Assembly (NCBI RefSeq): GCF_014196455.1
Contig: NZ_JACIDS010000005.1
Span: forward strand, 248,001-312,000
Direction: 5' to 3'
DNA length: 64,000 bases
Source of the DNA: Kaistia hirudinis
GTDB lineage: Bacteria; Pseudomonadota; Alphaproteobacteria; Rhizobiales; Kaistiaceae
In this document: in pieces, positions 51,091 through 60,211 of the stretch
Layout of the letters: each line of letters begins with the position of its first letter
How positions within the stretch are numbered: position 1 is the stretch's first letter
Position numbers and translations under genes: made by a program
Notes under the pieces: generated by a model
Databases searched by the model: none
What the model saw: the letters and a program-made list of their open reading frames with translations, nothing else
Told to the model about the DNA's origin: nothing

Positions 51091-51507
51091 GACTCTCTTC
51101 CGTTGTGACAAGGGAGCGGAAACGGAGTATACATCAAACAAAATCGCGCTCAAGAAACGACATTTATTCAGTTATCACACAAAAACGAACATGCAACGCG
51201 CGCCTGAACTGAAACTCGACAGTGCGATCACATTCGATGCGTCACGCCACGTAATGTTCGATCCCGTCATCAAACTATGTTCGGGCACGTCTTCTTCCAC
51301 CGATCTCGCTTCGCCCAAGCACGGCCTCGTTCACGCCGGCATGGACGAGCCGACCCAACCTGCCCCATACTCGCCCGTGCCCAATCCTGCATCAAGCCTC
51401 AGATTTGATCGCGGAACCGCGCGGCGAAGTGATCGAAGTCAAAGCAGCCGCCGGCCTGCTGGCCGACGTTCGACTGCCCCCACGCCATGTCGCCAAGGAT
51501 GACATTG
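51091..51507. other. Divergent promoter region of importer and flavoprotein operon
   Basis: This 417-bp gap lies between the importer and the flavoprotein operon. The left 90 bp are AT-rich and include AGTATACAT (about 51126), sharing the GTATAC core of the GntR/FCD palindrome at 11723. No convincing gene or RNA is seen. The right part is GC-rich with weak coding potential antisense. Confidence 0.45.
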
Positions 51508-52929
51508 ATGACTGCTGCCCTCGCCGAGCTCGAGAAACGCATCGCTGACGACCTCGAGCGGATCGAAGCAACCCCGCGCGCCTGGCTTCCCGAGCGGTCC
51601 GGACCGGACGGCGCGACCTTGCATAACGTCGTGATCGTGGGCGCCGGCCTGTCGGGCCTCTCCATCGCTTTCGGCCTCAAGCGCCAGAGCGTCGGCGACG
51701 TGCTGATCATCGACAAGAGCGCAGAGGGGCGCGAGGGACCGTGGGTCACCTGCGCGCGGATGGACACGCTGCGCTCGCCCAAGCACCTGACGGGCCCCGA
51801 CCTCGGCGTGCCCAGCCTCACCTATCGCTCCTGGTACGAGGCGCAGTACGGGGCGCAGGCCTGGGACGAGGTCGGCAAGATCGATCGCGCCGACTGGATG
51901 GACTATCTGCGCTGGTACCGCCGCGTGACCGATCTCGATGTCAGGAATCGCACGACACTCGAGGCGATCGTCCCCTTCGGCGACATTCTCGCCCTCGACG
52001 TCAGGACGCCGGCCGGATCCGAGCGGATCTTCACCCGCAAGCTGGTGCTCGCGACGGGCATCGAAGGCGCCGGCGGTCTCGCCGTTCCGGATTTCGTCCG
52101 CACCGGCCTGCCGCGCGAGCGCTGGACCCATAGCGGCGAGCCGATCGAGACGGATCGCCTCGCCGGGCTCGACATCGGCATTGTCGGCGCCGCCGCCTCG
52201 GCCTTCGACTGGGCCGTCGCCTCGCTCCGCGCGGGTGCCAAATCCGTGACGCTGTTCGCCCGCTCGACCAAGTTCCCGAAGACCGAGGTCCTCGCCTGGA
52301 CGAATTTTCCCGGCTTTCTCGGCCATTTCGCCGATCTCGACACGCTGCGGCGCTGGCGTTTCATGCGGCGCGTGTTCGATCTCAAGGTGCCGCCGACGCA
52401 GGAGATGTATCAGGCCGCGCACGCCTTCCCTCAATTCCGCACGGAGCTCGGATGCCCGCCATCCCGCGCCTCGATCGAGGGGGGCCGCATCCGCCTCGAT
52501 ACGCCGCGCGGCGATTTCCATTTCGACCATCTCCTGCTCGGCACGGGCTATGACATCGACCTGACCCGGCGGCCCGAGCTCGCCGATTTCGTCGACGATA
52601 TCGCCCTGTGGCAGGACCGCTTCTCACCGCCACCCGGCGAGGAGGACAGGTCGCTGGCCCGCTATCCCTTCCTCGGACCGAATTTCGAGTTCCTGGAAAT
52701 CGAGCCGGGACGTGCGCCGTTCCTGGCGAATATCCATGTATTCAACAATGGCGCCGTGCCCAGCCTCGGCCCGATCTGCAACGGCATCACCGGGCTCAAA
52801 TATGGTGTGCCCCGCATGGTCGCGGCTCTCGTTCGCGGGCTGTTCCTCGCCGACGCGGATCGGTACTACGCCGATCTGATGGCCTATGATGAGGAACATT
52901 TCCGCGCCGAGGACAATGGACGGCAATAG
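51508..52929 (+). CDS. FAD-dependent monooxygenase-like oxidoreductase
   Basis: A 473-residue two-dinucleotide-fold flavoprotein resembling flavin monooxygenases. FAD site VVIVGAGLSGLSIAFGL, and NAD(P) site IGIVGAAASAFDWAVASL in which the second Gly of GxGxxG is Ala. Late motifs LLLGTGYDIDL and NNGAVPSLGPICNGITGL fit the family. I chose ATG 51508 (AAGGA 8 nt upstream); ATGs at 51487 and 51499 are also in frame. It heads an operon with a questin-oxidase-like protein and an amidohydrolase, suggesting oxygenation then ring or amide cleavage of an unknown compound. Confidence 0.82.
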   Translation: MTAALAELEKRIADDLERIEATPRAWLPERSGPDGATLHNVVIVGAGLSGLSIAFGLKRQSVGDVLIIDKSAEGREGPWVTCARMDTLRSPKHLTGPDLGVPSLTYRSWYEAQYGAQAWDEVGKIDRADWMDYLRWYRRVTDLDVRNRTTLEAIVPFGDILALDVRTPAGSERIFTRKLVLATGIEGAGGLAVPDFVRTGLPRERWTHSGEPIETDRLAGLDIGIVGAAASAFDWAVASLRAGAKSVTLFARSTKFPKTEVLAWTNFPGFLGHFADLDTLRRWRFMRRVFDLKVPPTQEMYQAAHAFPQFRTELGCPPSRASIEGGRIRLDTPRGDFHFDHLLLGTGYDIDLTRRPELADFVDDIALWQDRFSPPPGEEDRSLARYPFLGPNFEFLEIEPGRAPFLANIHVFNNGAVPSLGPICNGITGLKYGVPRMVAALVRGLFLADADRYYADLMAYDEEHFRAEDNGRQ

Positions 52930-52938
52930 GAGGAAACC

Positions 52939-53979
52939 ATGAGCTTCGCCCTCAGCACGCGCGACGCGCTCGACGACATCCTTGCCGATGCCCGCCGCGA
53001 CAGCGTCGAATTTCCCTATCTTCTCGCCAATCACGTCCCGATGGTGCTCGTCGCGCTATCGCGGCTCGGCGCCTCCGACGCGCGTGTCGCCGAGTATCTG
53101 GCGAATTATCGCCGCGTGAAGGGGCTGGTCCCCATTCCGCCGCGCGTCGCGCCGATCGAGCGGGCGCGCTGGACGGAAGCGCTCGGCGACCGGTCGCGTG
53201 AGGCGGATTATCGCGACTTCTTCGTCGCCGAGGTCCGCCGGCTCGGCGTGAACGACGCGATCGCGGCCTATCTTCCCACGCTCCTGCCCGGCATCGGCGC
53301 CAGCGCGCTGCACGGGCTGATGCGGCTCGCCTATGGCGTGCTGCGGATGGATCCGGACGAGGTCGGCACCGCGCTCGGCTATTGGGCGACGACCTATCTC
53401 AGAATGCCCGAGGCGACAGGCGCCGCGCCGATCACCGACGATCCGGCCGCCGTTCTCGCCCAGTCCGCCGCCATCGAAGGCATGCACCATCTCGAACCCG
53501 AGACGGACCTGCTCTGGCATACGATTCGCGCGGCGGGCGCCGAGCCCGGCTTCGCGCCGGTGGTCGACATGCTCGCCATCAAGTCGGACTGCCTGAAGCG
53601 CCTCGCCGCGACCTCGCTGGTCGTCTTCGCCACGGCGATGGACTTCACCTCGCTGCACGCGGTGACCGGGACCCATTGGGTCCGCCTCGTCACGCCGCAC
53701 CTGCCGGAGGACGAGCGTCCGCGCCTGATCCGCTATTATTGGCAGATCATCGCCTCGCTGGTGCCGAAGATCGGTTTCCCGACGATCCCCGACGCGGAAA
53801 CCATCGAGGCGTGGCGCAATCTGGACGCGCCCGAATGGCCGGAAATCGAGGCGAAGGCCATCCAGTCCGACGACGAGCACGACATCAGCCTGACCTTCTC
53901 CGCCCGCGAGGAGCAGAAGATCTATGGCGATCGGCTCTACCGGGTCGTCGCCGCGCGCCGTGTCGGCCTCATCGCATAG
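52939..53979 (+). CDS. Questin-oxidase-like (DUF4243-type) protein
   Basis: A 346-residue soluble protein resembling bacterial members of the questin oxidase family: EFPYLLANHVPMVLVALSRLG at the start (LLANHVPMVLVAL), then SALHGLMRLAYGVLRM and FTSLHAVTGTHWVRLV. Fungal relatives open an anthraquinone ring by a Baeyer-Villiger-like step; bacterial members are uncharacterised. AGGAGG precedes ATG 52939, and it starts 9 bp after the flavoprotein stop. The conserved His residues may bind metal or act in catalysis. Confidence 0.75.
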   Translation: MSFALSTRDALDDILADARRDSVEFPYLLANHVPMVLVALSRLGASDARVAEYLANYRRVKGLVPIPPRVAPIERARWTEALGDRSREADYRDFFVAEVRRLGVNDAIAAYLPTLLPGIGASALHGLMRLAYGVLRMDPDEVGTALGYWATTYLRMPEATGAAPITDDPAAVLAQSAAIEGMHHLEPETDLLWHTIRAAGAEPGFAPVVDMLAIKSDCLKRLAATSLVVFATAMDFTSLHAVTGTHWVRLVTPHLPEDERPRLIRYYWQIIASLVPKIGFPTIPDAETIEAWRNLDAPEWPEIEAKAIQSDDEHDISLTFSAREEQKIYGDRLYRVVAARRVGLIA

Positions 53980-53993
53980 GAAGAAGACGTCGC

Positions 53994-55178
53994 ATGCATT
54001 CCGATCTCGTCATCTCCGGCGCTCGCACGCCGGAGGGTGATCTCGTCGATATCGCCATCCGCGGCGCCACCATCTCGGCCGTCTCGGCAGCGGGTACGGC
54101 GGGCCCGGCCGAGCAGCGGCTCGACGCTGCCGGCTGGCTCGTGGCGCCCTCCTTCGTCGAGGGGCACATCCATCTCGACAAGACGCTGCTGGGCCTGCCC
54201 TTCATCCCGCATATCCCCGGCGATACCGTGGCCGCGCGCATCGCGGCGGAGAAGCAGCTGCGCCGGACCGTGCCGATGTCGATCGAGGAGCGCGGCGCCC
54301 GGCTGATCGAGCAGATCGCAGCCTTCGGCACGGGCAGCCTGCGCAGCCATGTGGATATCGACACGGAAATCGGCCTCGCCGGCCTGCATCAATTGCTCAA
54401 GCTGAAAGCGCGGTTCGCGCATCTGGTCGACATCCAGATCGTCGCCTTCCCGCAGAGCGGCATCATGGCCGATCCCGGCACGGCGGACCTGCTCGACGCG
54501 GCGCTGGCCGAGGGCGCGGATCTCGTCGGCGGTCTCGATCCGGCCGGCATCGATCGCGACGTGACCGGCCATCTCGATACCGTGTTCTCGCTCGCCGTGA
54601 AGCACGGCGCCGGCATCGACATTCACCTGCATGATGGCGGCACGCTCGGCGCCTTCGAGCTGCGCCAGATCGCCGAGCGGACGCTGGCGAACGGCTTTCA
54701 GGGCAAGGTCGCGGTGAGCCATGCCTTCGCGCTCGGCGATATCGACGATTTCGAGTTCGGCCGCACGAGCGAGCTGCTGGCGCGCGCCGACGTTGCGATC
54801 ATGACCAACGGGCCGGGCCCGGTCCCGATGCCACCGGTCATGCGGCTGGCTGCGGCGGGCGTGACGGTGTTTGCGGGCTCGGACAATATCCGCGACGCCT
54901 GGGCGCCCTATGGCAATGGCGACCTGCTGCAGCGCGCGATGCTGATCGGCTATCGTCAGGGCTTCCTCGCCGACGAGGACGTCGCGCATGCCTTCGCGAT
55001 GGTGACGGCGATCCCGGCTGGCGTCCTCGGCCTCGATGGCTACGGCATCGCGCCGGGCAAGCAGGCGGATCTCGTCCTGCTGCCGATGGCGTCGGTGCCC
55101 GAGGCGGTCGCCACGGTTCCAACCCGCCGCACGGTCATCAAGCGCGGCCGGATCGTCGGCGGCGCAGGCAATTTCTGA
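53994..55178 (+). CDS. Cytosine-deaminase-like amidohydrolase
   Basis: A 394-residue metal-dependent hydrolase. Metal and catalytic motifs are APSFVEGHIHLDKTLLG (HxH), RSHVDIDTEI, DIHLHDGG, VSHAFALG and FAGSDNIRDAWAP, the order found in CodA-type cytosine deaminases and related ring-amidine hydrolases. The gap to the questin-oxidase-like gene is 14 bp. The substrate is probably an N-containing ring, as inference. An MFS gene follows 108 bp later. Confidence 0.88.
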   Translation: MHSDLVISGARTPEGDLVDIAIRGATISAVSAAGTAGPAEQRLDAAGWLVAPSFVEGHIHLDKTLLGLPFIPHIPGDTVAARIAAEKQLRRTVPMSIEERGARLIEQIAAFGTGSLRSHVDIDTEIGLAGLHQLLKLKARFAHLVDIQIVAFPQSGIMADPGTADLLDAALAEGADLVGGLDPAGIDRDVTGHLDTVFSLAVKHGAGIDIHLHDGGTLGAFELRQIAERTLANGFQGKVAVSHAFALGDIDDFEFGRTSELLARADVAIMTNGPGPVPMPPVMRLAAAGVTVFAGSDNIRDAWAPYGNGDLLQRAMLIGYRQGFLADEDVAHAFAMVTAIPAGVLGLDGYGIAPGKQADLVLLPMASVPEAVATVPTRRTVIKRGRIVGGAGNF

Positions 55179-55286
55179 TCCGCACGGAGCCGGTCACAGC
55201 CGGCTCCGCGTTCAATTGGCATCCGAACAAAAAGCTGGCATGTCTCGGCAGCGCCGCGCGCCTGCGGCGTGCGGGGATTCGCTCTC

Positions 55287-56501
55287 ATGCCCACCACTTC
55301 GCGGGAACCCTCGGCGGCCGTCGCTCCGGCGCCGAAGATGACGCCCGCCCTGACGCTCCTCTTCGCCGTAGCCTGCGGTGCGATCGCGGCCAATCTCTAC
55401 TATGCGCAACCGCTCGTCGCGCTGATCGCGCCCGATGTCGGCATGCCGCCGAAGGTGGCGAGCCTCGTCGTGACGCTGACCCAGATCGGTTACGGCCTCG
55501 GCCTGATCTTCCTCGTCCCGATCGGCGACATCTTCGAGAATCGACGCCTGATCCTGACATCGGTCGTCATCACCTCCGGCGCTCTCGTGCTCACGGCGTT
55601 CGCGCCGAGCGCCTTGCCCTTCCTCGCGGCGGCCTTGTTCTTCGGCTTCACGTCGAGCGCCGTGCAGATGCTGGTGCCGCTGGCGGCCAGCATGGCCGAC
55701 GAGGAGACGCGCGGCCGTACGGTCGGCAACGTGATGAGCGGCCTCACCGTCGGCGTCCTTCTGGCCCGCCCCCTTGCCGGCTTCATTGCCGATCTGGTCG
55801 GATGGCGCGGCGTATTCGGTGTGTCCGCGCTTCTCATGATCGCGCTGTCGCTCCTGCTCGCCCGGCATCTGCCGCGGCGCCAGCCCACCGCGCAGCATAG
55901 CTATGGCGAACTGATCCGCTCTCTCTGGACGCTGTTCAAGTCGACGCCGGCCCTGCGCCGTCGCGGCTTCTATCAGTTCGCGCTCTTTGCCGATTTCGCT
56001 CTGTTCTGGACCGCCGTCCCGCTTGAACTCGCCGGCGGCGACTTCCGGTTGAGCCAGACTCAGATCGCCATCTTCGCCCTCGCGGGGGCCTCCGGCGCGC
56101 TTGCCGCGCCCATCGGCGGCCATCTCGCCGATCGCGGCCATTCGCGGATCGCCACGGGGCTCTGCCTTGCCGGCGGATCGATGGCCTTCCTGCTGGCCGG
56201 GTTCGGCCGCGATATCCGCTCCATCATCCTGATGGCCCTGGCGGCGATCGCGCTCGACTTTGTCGCGCAGATGAACACCGTGATCGGCCAGCGCGAAATC
56301 TACCTGCTGCCGTCGGCAGCGCGGAACCGCCTGAACGGCCTCTATATCGCAATGTTCTTCCTCGGCGGCGCAACGGGATCGGCTATGTCGAGCCCGCTCT
56401 ACGAGACCGGCGGCTGGCGCGCCGTGGTCATCGCGGGCGCGATCCTGCCGGCCATCGCCTTCCTCTATTACCTCATGGAACTACGTACGAAGCGCGCCTG
56501 A
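55287..56501 (+). CDS. MFS transporter
   Basis: A 404-residue, twelve-helix major facilitator with the loop 2-3 motif VPIGDIFENRRLI and GRTVGNVMSGLTVGVLLARPLAGF in helix 5. The type (YnfM/AraJ-like) usually exports drugs or metabolites. GTG 55269 is an alternative start. It may belong with the preceding flavoprotein-amidohydrolase operon or serve as a separate exporter. Confidence 0.88.
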   Translation: MPTTSREPSAAVAPAPKMTPALTLLFAVACGAIAANLYYAQPLVALIAPDVGMPPKVASLVVTLTQIGYGLGLIFLVPIGDIFENRRLILTSVVITSGALVLTAFAPSALPFLAAALFFGFTSSAVQMLVPLAASMADEETRGRTVGNVMSGLTVGVLLARPLAGFIADLVGWRGVFGVSALLMIALSLLLARHLPRRQPTAQHSYGELIRSLWTLFKSTPALRRRGFYQFALFADFALFWTAVPLELAGGDFRLSQTQIAIFALAGASGALAAPIGGHLADRGHSRIATGLCLAGGSMAFLLAGFGRDIRSIILMALAAIALDFVAQMNTVIGQREIYLLPSAARNRLNGLYIAMFFLGGATGSAMSSPLYETGGWRAVVIAGAILPAIAFLYYLMELRTKRA

Positions 56502-56505
56502 CGCA

Positions 56506-57465
56506 TCAGCCGCGCGTCACCACGCCCTTCTCGATCAGCCAGGCGAGCGCCTCGAACACAGCCTCGAGCGAGGTATAGCGCGGCGCGTAGCCGAGGAGGC
56601 GCCGCGCCTTCTCGATCGAGCAGTTCGGGCTGTGCGCGATGTGGTCCCAGGTCGCCTCGGCCTCGCGCGTGCTGTGGGTCGCCTTCCATTCCGGCCAGGG
56701 CCGGAAGACGAGCTTCGGCTCGCGCCCGAACCAGGCCGAAACGGCCTCGGCGTAGCCGCGCAGCGTCACGGCGGCGGGCGAGACGGTATGGAAGGCTTCG
56801 CCAACGGCCGTGCTGCGGCTCGCGATCGCGCGCATGAACATCTGCGCGACATCGTCGGCATGAACGTGATGCACCGTCTCGAGCCCGAGATTGGGCAGCA
56901 CCAGCTCCTCCCCCCGCGCCAGCGTCGAGAAGACGGCGGGATCGAAATGGCCGGCCGGGTTGAGCGGCTCCCAGCCCGGCCCGACGATATGGCCCGGATG
57001 GACGAGCGTCGCCGGAAAACCGCGCCGGCGCGCCAGATCCAGCAGATAGGCCTCGATCGCGGCCTTCTGGATTCCGTATTCGCCGAAGGGATGCCGCGGC
57101 TGCATCTCGGTGGTCGGCACGACGGCGCTCGGCCCATGCACCCAGATCGTGCCGGTGTGCAGGAAGTGCTGCACCTGGCCGACCAGGGGCTCGGCGAGAA
57201 GGCGCGCACTCTCGACCGTGAAGCAGGTCATGTCGACGACGATGTCCGGCCGCATCGACAGGATCTGGCGCCCGAACGAACCATCCTTCTCCGCCGCGTC
57301 GCGATCGATCGCGACGCTTTTGACCGAGGCCCAGGCCGCGTGCGGCGTATAGGGCTGGCGCTGGCCGCGGCTGATGTTCGTAACTTCAAACCCCGCCTCG
57401 ACCAGCCGCGGCACCAGATAGGTGCCGACGTGACCGCTTCCCCCGATGACCACGACGCGCGACAT
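56506..57465 (-). CDS. NAD-dependent epimerase/dehydratase-family protein
   Basis: A 319-residue extended SDR: VVVIGGSGHVGTYLVPRL at the N terminus, catalytic-like EYGIQKAAIEAYLL (YxxxK), LVHPGHIVGPGW and HVHADDVAQMF. Such proteins act on nucleotide-sugars or free sugar acids. ATG 57465 has GGAGGAAG upstream. It is downstream of the SDR gene at 57589 on the same strand, in the divergon controlled by DeoR, so a role in the same sugar route is likely. Confidence 0.88.
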   Translation of the reverse strand: MSRVVVIGGSGHVGTYLVPRLVEAGFEVTNISRGQRQPYTPHAAWASVKSVAIDRDAAEKDGSFGRQILSMRPDIVVDMTCFTVESARLLAEPLVGQVQHFLHTGTIWVHGPSAVVPTTEMQPRHPFGEYGIQKAAIEAYLLDLARRRGFPATLVHPGHIVGPGWEPLNPAGHFDPAVFSTLARGEELVLPNLGLETVHHVHADDVAQMFMRAIASRSTAVGEAFHTVSPAAVTLRGYAEAVSAWFGREPKLVFRPWPEWKATHSTREAEATWDHIAHSPNCSIEKARRLLGYAPRYTSLEAVFEALAWLIEKGVVTRG

Positions 57466-57588
57466 GAACTTCCTCCCCGGATTGGTGGTGCGACGCAGGA
57501 CGGCGCATCCCTTTCGCACCACTCTAGCCGTGGCAGACCCCGCCGGGGAGAGCCGATGCGGCCATCGCCGCGATTCGGCCGCGCGGCC

Positions 57589-58371
57589 TCAGTCCATCCG
57601 GACGCCGCCGGTGATGTTGATGCCCTGGCCGGTCATGAAGCGCGAGGCGTCGGACGCGAGGAACACGACGACATCGGCGACATCCTCGGGCTCCTCGATG
57701 CGGCCGAGCGGCGTGAGCGTCACATATTCGGCGCGAACGGCCTCCGGCGTCATGCCGCGCAGCTCGGCTTCCCAGATGATCTCGCGCTCCTGCATCGAGG
57801 TCTTCACGAAACCCGGGCAGACGCAGTTGACGCGGATGCCTTTCGGCGCCAGCTCGCGGGCGAGCGCCTGCGTCCAGCCGAAGACGGCGAACTTCGAGGC
57901 GGAATAATGCGCCAGAAGCGGCGCGCCGACCTTGGCCGCGAGCGAGGCCGTGTTGACGATCACGCCCTTGGGGTTGTGGGCGAGGAAATAGCGCGTCGCG
58001 ATCTGGTTGGAGAGGAAGACGCCGCGCGTATTGACGTCGAAATTGAAGTCCCACTCCTCGTCGGTGATGTCGACGGCCGGGCGCATGGTCGAGACGCCGG
58101 CATTGGCGCAGAGGATGTCGAGCCCGCCGAGGCCTTCCACCGCCTGGTCGAAGGCGTGCTGGACCGATTCCCGCTTCGTCACGTCGATCTCGACCGCGAA
58201 GCCGCCATTCTGCAGCTCGGCGATGACGTTCTGGGCGCCCATGACGTCGAGGTCGGCGATCGCCACCGTGGCTCCGGCCCGGTCGAGCGCGCGCACGATT
58301 GCCGCGCCGATACCCTTGGCACCACCCGTCACCAGCGCCTTGCGCCCCGTGAGATCGAAAATTTCAGCCAT
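57589..58371 (-). CDS. SDR-family oxidoreductase of the DeoR divergon
   Basis: A 260-residue classical SDR: VTGGAKGIGAAIVRALD, Asp after beta-2 (IADLD) for NAD(H), CANAG, NTASLA and HYSASKFAVFG with Tyr and Lys. I chose ATG 58371, since GGGAG lies 7 nt upstream; ATG 58377 is too close. It is divergent from the DeoR regulator by 135 bp. Probably oxidises a sugar or polyol. Confidence 0.9.
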   Translation of the reverse strand: MAEIFDLTGRKALVTGGAKGIGAAIVRALDRAGATVAIADLDVMGAQNVIAELQNGGFAVEIDVTKRESVQHAFDQAVEGLGGLDILCANAGVSTMRPAVDITDEEWDFNFDVNTRGVFLSNQIATRYFLAHNPKGVIVNTASLAAKVGAPLLAHYSASKFAVFGWTQALARELAPKGIRVNCVCPGFVKTSMQEREIIWEAELRGMTPEAVRAEYVTLTPLGRIEEPEDVADVVVFLASDASRFMTGQGINITGGVRMD

Positions 58372-58454
58372 TTGCATGCTCCCGTCGCGGCCACGTTGGA
58401 TGGCGCCCAACAAAACCGAAATCCGAACACTTTACAACGCCGTCCTTCCAGATA

Positions 58455-58471
58455 ATGTGCGGTTATGTGCG
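58455..58471. promoter_or_regulatory. Tandem ATGTGCG repeats in the DeoR divergent promoter
   Basis: ATGTGCG occurs twice exactly one helical turn (10 bp) apart, at 58455 and 58465, 35 bp before the DeoR start. DeoR-family repressors often bind short direct repeats, so this is a candidate operator for both directions. Confidence 0.45.
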
Positions 58472-58506
58472 AACCTGTTGCAGTATGAACGTCGGAGGCT
58501 GAGACC

Positions 58507-59355
58507 ATGGCTGACGACCTTCCAAGTTATGACGCGACGATCGGTTTTGGCCGCATGCCGGCCGGAGCGCGCCAATCCTTGATTCTCGACGTCGTGGAGA
58601 TGGACGGTTTCGTCTCCGTCTCCCAGATCGCTGCCAATCTCAACGTATCGGAGATGACGATCCGTCGCGACCTCGTGGCGCTGGAGGAGCGCGGCCTGCT
58701 GGCGCGCACCCATGGCGGCGCCGTCTCGGCGGCGACCAGCCCGCGCGAGGTGTTCGACCTCGAAGAGCCCGCCTTCAAGCGCCGGCGCCATCGCAATGCC
58801 CGCGAGAAGGCGGCCATCGCCACCGCCGCGGCGCTGCTGATCGGTCCGAGCGAGACGATCGGACTCGATGTCGGCACATCGACGCTCTCGCTGGCCGAAT
58901 CGATCGTCGAGCGCGGCGACCTCCGCGTCTTCACCAATTCGCTGCGCGCCGCGATGGTCCTGTCCGCCTCGAAGAGCCCCGTCTATGTGCTCGGCGGCGA
59001 GGTGCGCAATCCCGAGCAGTCGGTGGTCGGTTCGCGCGCCGTCGGCGAACTCGCGAACTACAATCTCGATCGCGTCTTCATCGGCGTGTCGGGCCTGATC
59101 GAGGCCGGCTTCTTCGATTATTCGATCGAGGATACCGAGGTGAAGCGCGCCTTCATCGAACGCGCAGGACAGACCGTGATCCTGTGCGATTCCTCGAAAT
59201 TCGATCATCGGTCTCTGGCGCGGGTCTGCGACCTCGCCGGCGCCCAGATCCTCATAACCGACGCGCCCCCGCCGCCGCACCTCGCCCAGGCGCTGCAAAC
59301 GGCGCGTGTCGAGGTCATTGTCGCCGGCGTCGCTGCGGAGCGCCGGACCGGCTAG
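58507..59355 (+). CDS. DeoR/GlpR-family regulator
   Basis: A 282-residue DeoR-type regulator: winged helix with FVSVSQIAANLNVSEMTIRRDLVALEERGLLARTHGGA (as VSEMTIRRDL and RTHGGA) and a sugar-phosphate-binding domain (DVGTSTLSLAE, TNSLRAAMVL, GVSGL, ILCDSSKF). Such repressors respond to a phosphorylated sugar made by the local kinase. It heads the BtpA/SgcQ-FGGY kinase genes and is divergent from the SDR. Confidence 0.93.
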   Translation: MADDLPSYDATIGFGRMPAGARQSLILDVVEMDGFVSVSQIAANLNVSEMTIRRDLVALEERGLLARTHGGAVSAATSPREVFDLEEPAFKRRRHRNAREKAAIATAAALLIGPSETIGLDVGTSTLSLAESIVERGDLRVFTNSLRAAMVLSASKSPVYVLGGEVRNPEQSVVGSRAVGELANYNLDRVFIGVSGLIEAGFFDYSIEDTEVKRAFIERAGQTVILCDSSKFDHRSLARVCDLAGAQILITDAPPPPHLAQALQTARVEVIVAGVAAERRTG

Positions 59356-59403
59356 TCAATCGGGGTCGCCGGACGGCGCGGTCCCGCAATGGAGATGAAG
59401 CGT

Positions 59404-60204
59404 ATGGTTTTCGATTTCTTCGGCGATCGCCGCAAGGTCGTGGTCGGCATGGTTCATATCGGCGCCCTTCCCGGCACGCCGCTTTATGACGCCGATGGCG
59501 GCATGGAGAAGCTGATCGCCGATGCCGCAAGCGACATCGAGAAGCTGCAGGCCGGCGGCGTTCATGCCGTGATGTTCGGCAACGAGAATGATCGCCCCTA
59601 TGTGTTCAAGGCGAGCCCCGCGACACTGGCGGCGATGACCGCGGTCGTCACCGCGCTGAAGCCGATGCTGAAGATCCCCTTCGGCGTCAATTATCTCTGG
59701 GATCCGACCGGCTCGGTCGCCATCGCCTGCGCGACCGGCGCCTCCTTCGCCCGCGAGATCTTCACCGGCCTCTTCGCCTCCGACATGGGCCTGTGGCAGC
59801 CGAATGCGGCCGAGGCGCTGCGCCTGCGCCGTGACCTCGGCCGGCCGGACCTCAAGCTGCTGTTCAACATCAACGCCGAATTCGCCCACTCGCTCGATCA
59901 GCGCCCGATCGCGCTCCGCGCCAAGAGCGCCGTCTTCTCCTCGCTGGCGGACGCAATCCTGGTCTCGGGCCCGATCACCGGCCAGCCGGCCGCCACCTCG
60001 GATTTGAAGGCGGTGCGCGAGGTGATCGACACGGTGCCGGTCTTCGCCAATACCGGCGTGCGGCTGGAAAATGTCCGCGACGTGCTGTCAATCGCCGACG
60101 GCGCCATCGTCGGGACCTCGTTCAAGGTCGACGGCAACACCTGGAACCCCATCGACGGGGACCGGGTGAAGCGCTTCATGGATGTCGTCGCGAGCATCGC
60201 GTGA
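59404..60204 (+). CDS. BtpA/SgcQ-family protein
   Basis: A 266-residue TIM-barrel protein of the BtpA/SgcQ family: VVGMVHIGALPGTPLY at the start, GGVHAVMFGNENDRPY and LVSGPITGQPAA. BtpA was tied to photosystem I stability in cyanobacteria; SgcQ-type members occur in sugar operons and their reaction is unknown. ATG 59404 is preferred because GGAG lies 9 nt upstream; ATGs at 59389 and 59395 are in frame. The FGGY kinase starts 7 bp after its stop. Confidence 0.85.
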   Translation: MVFDFFGDRRKVVVGMVHIGALPGTPLYDADGGMEKLIADAASDIEKLQAGGVHAVMFGNENDRPYVFKASPATLAAMTAVVTALKPMLKIPFGVNYLWDPTGSVAIACATGASFAREIFTGLFASDMGLWQPNAAEALRLRRDLGRPDLKLLFNINAEFAHSLDQRPIALRAKSAVFSSLADAILVSGPITGQPAATSDLKAVREVIDTVPVFANTGVRLENVRDVLSIADGAIVGTSFKVDGNTWNPIDGDRVKRFMDVVASIA

Positions 60205-60211
60205 AAACGCC

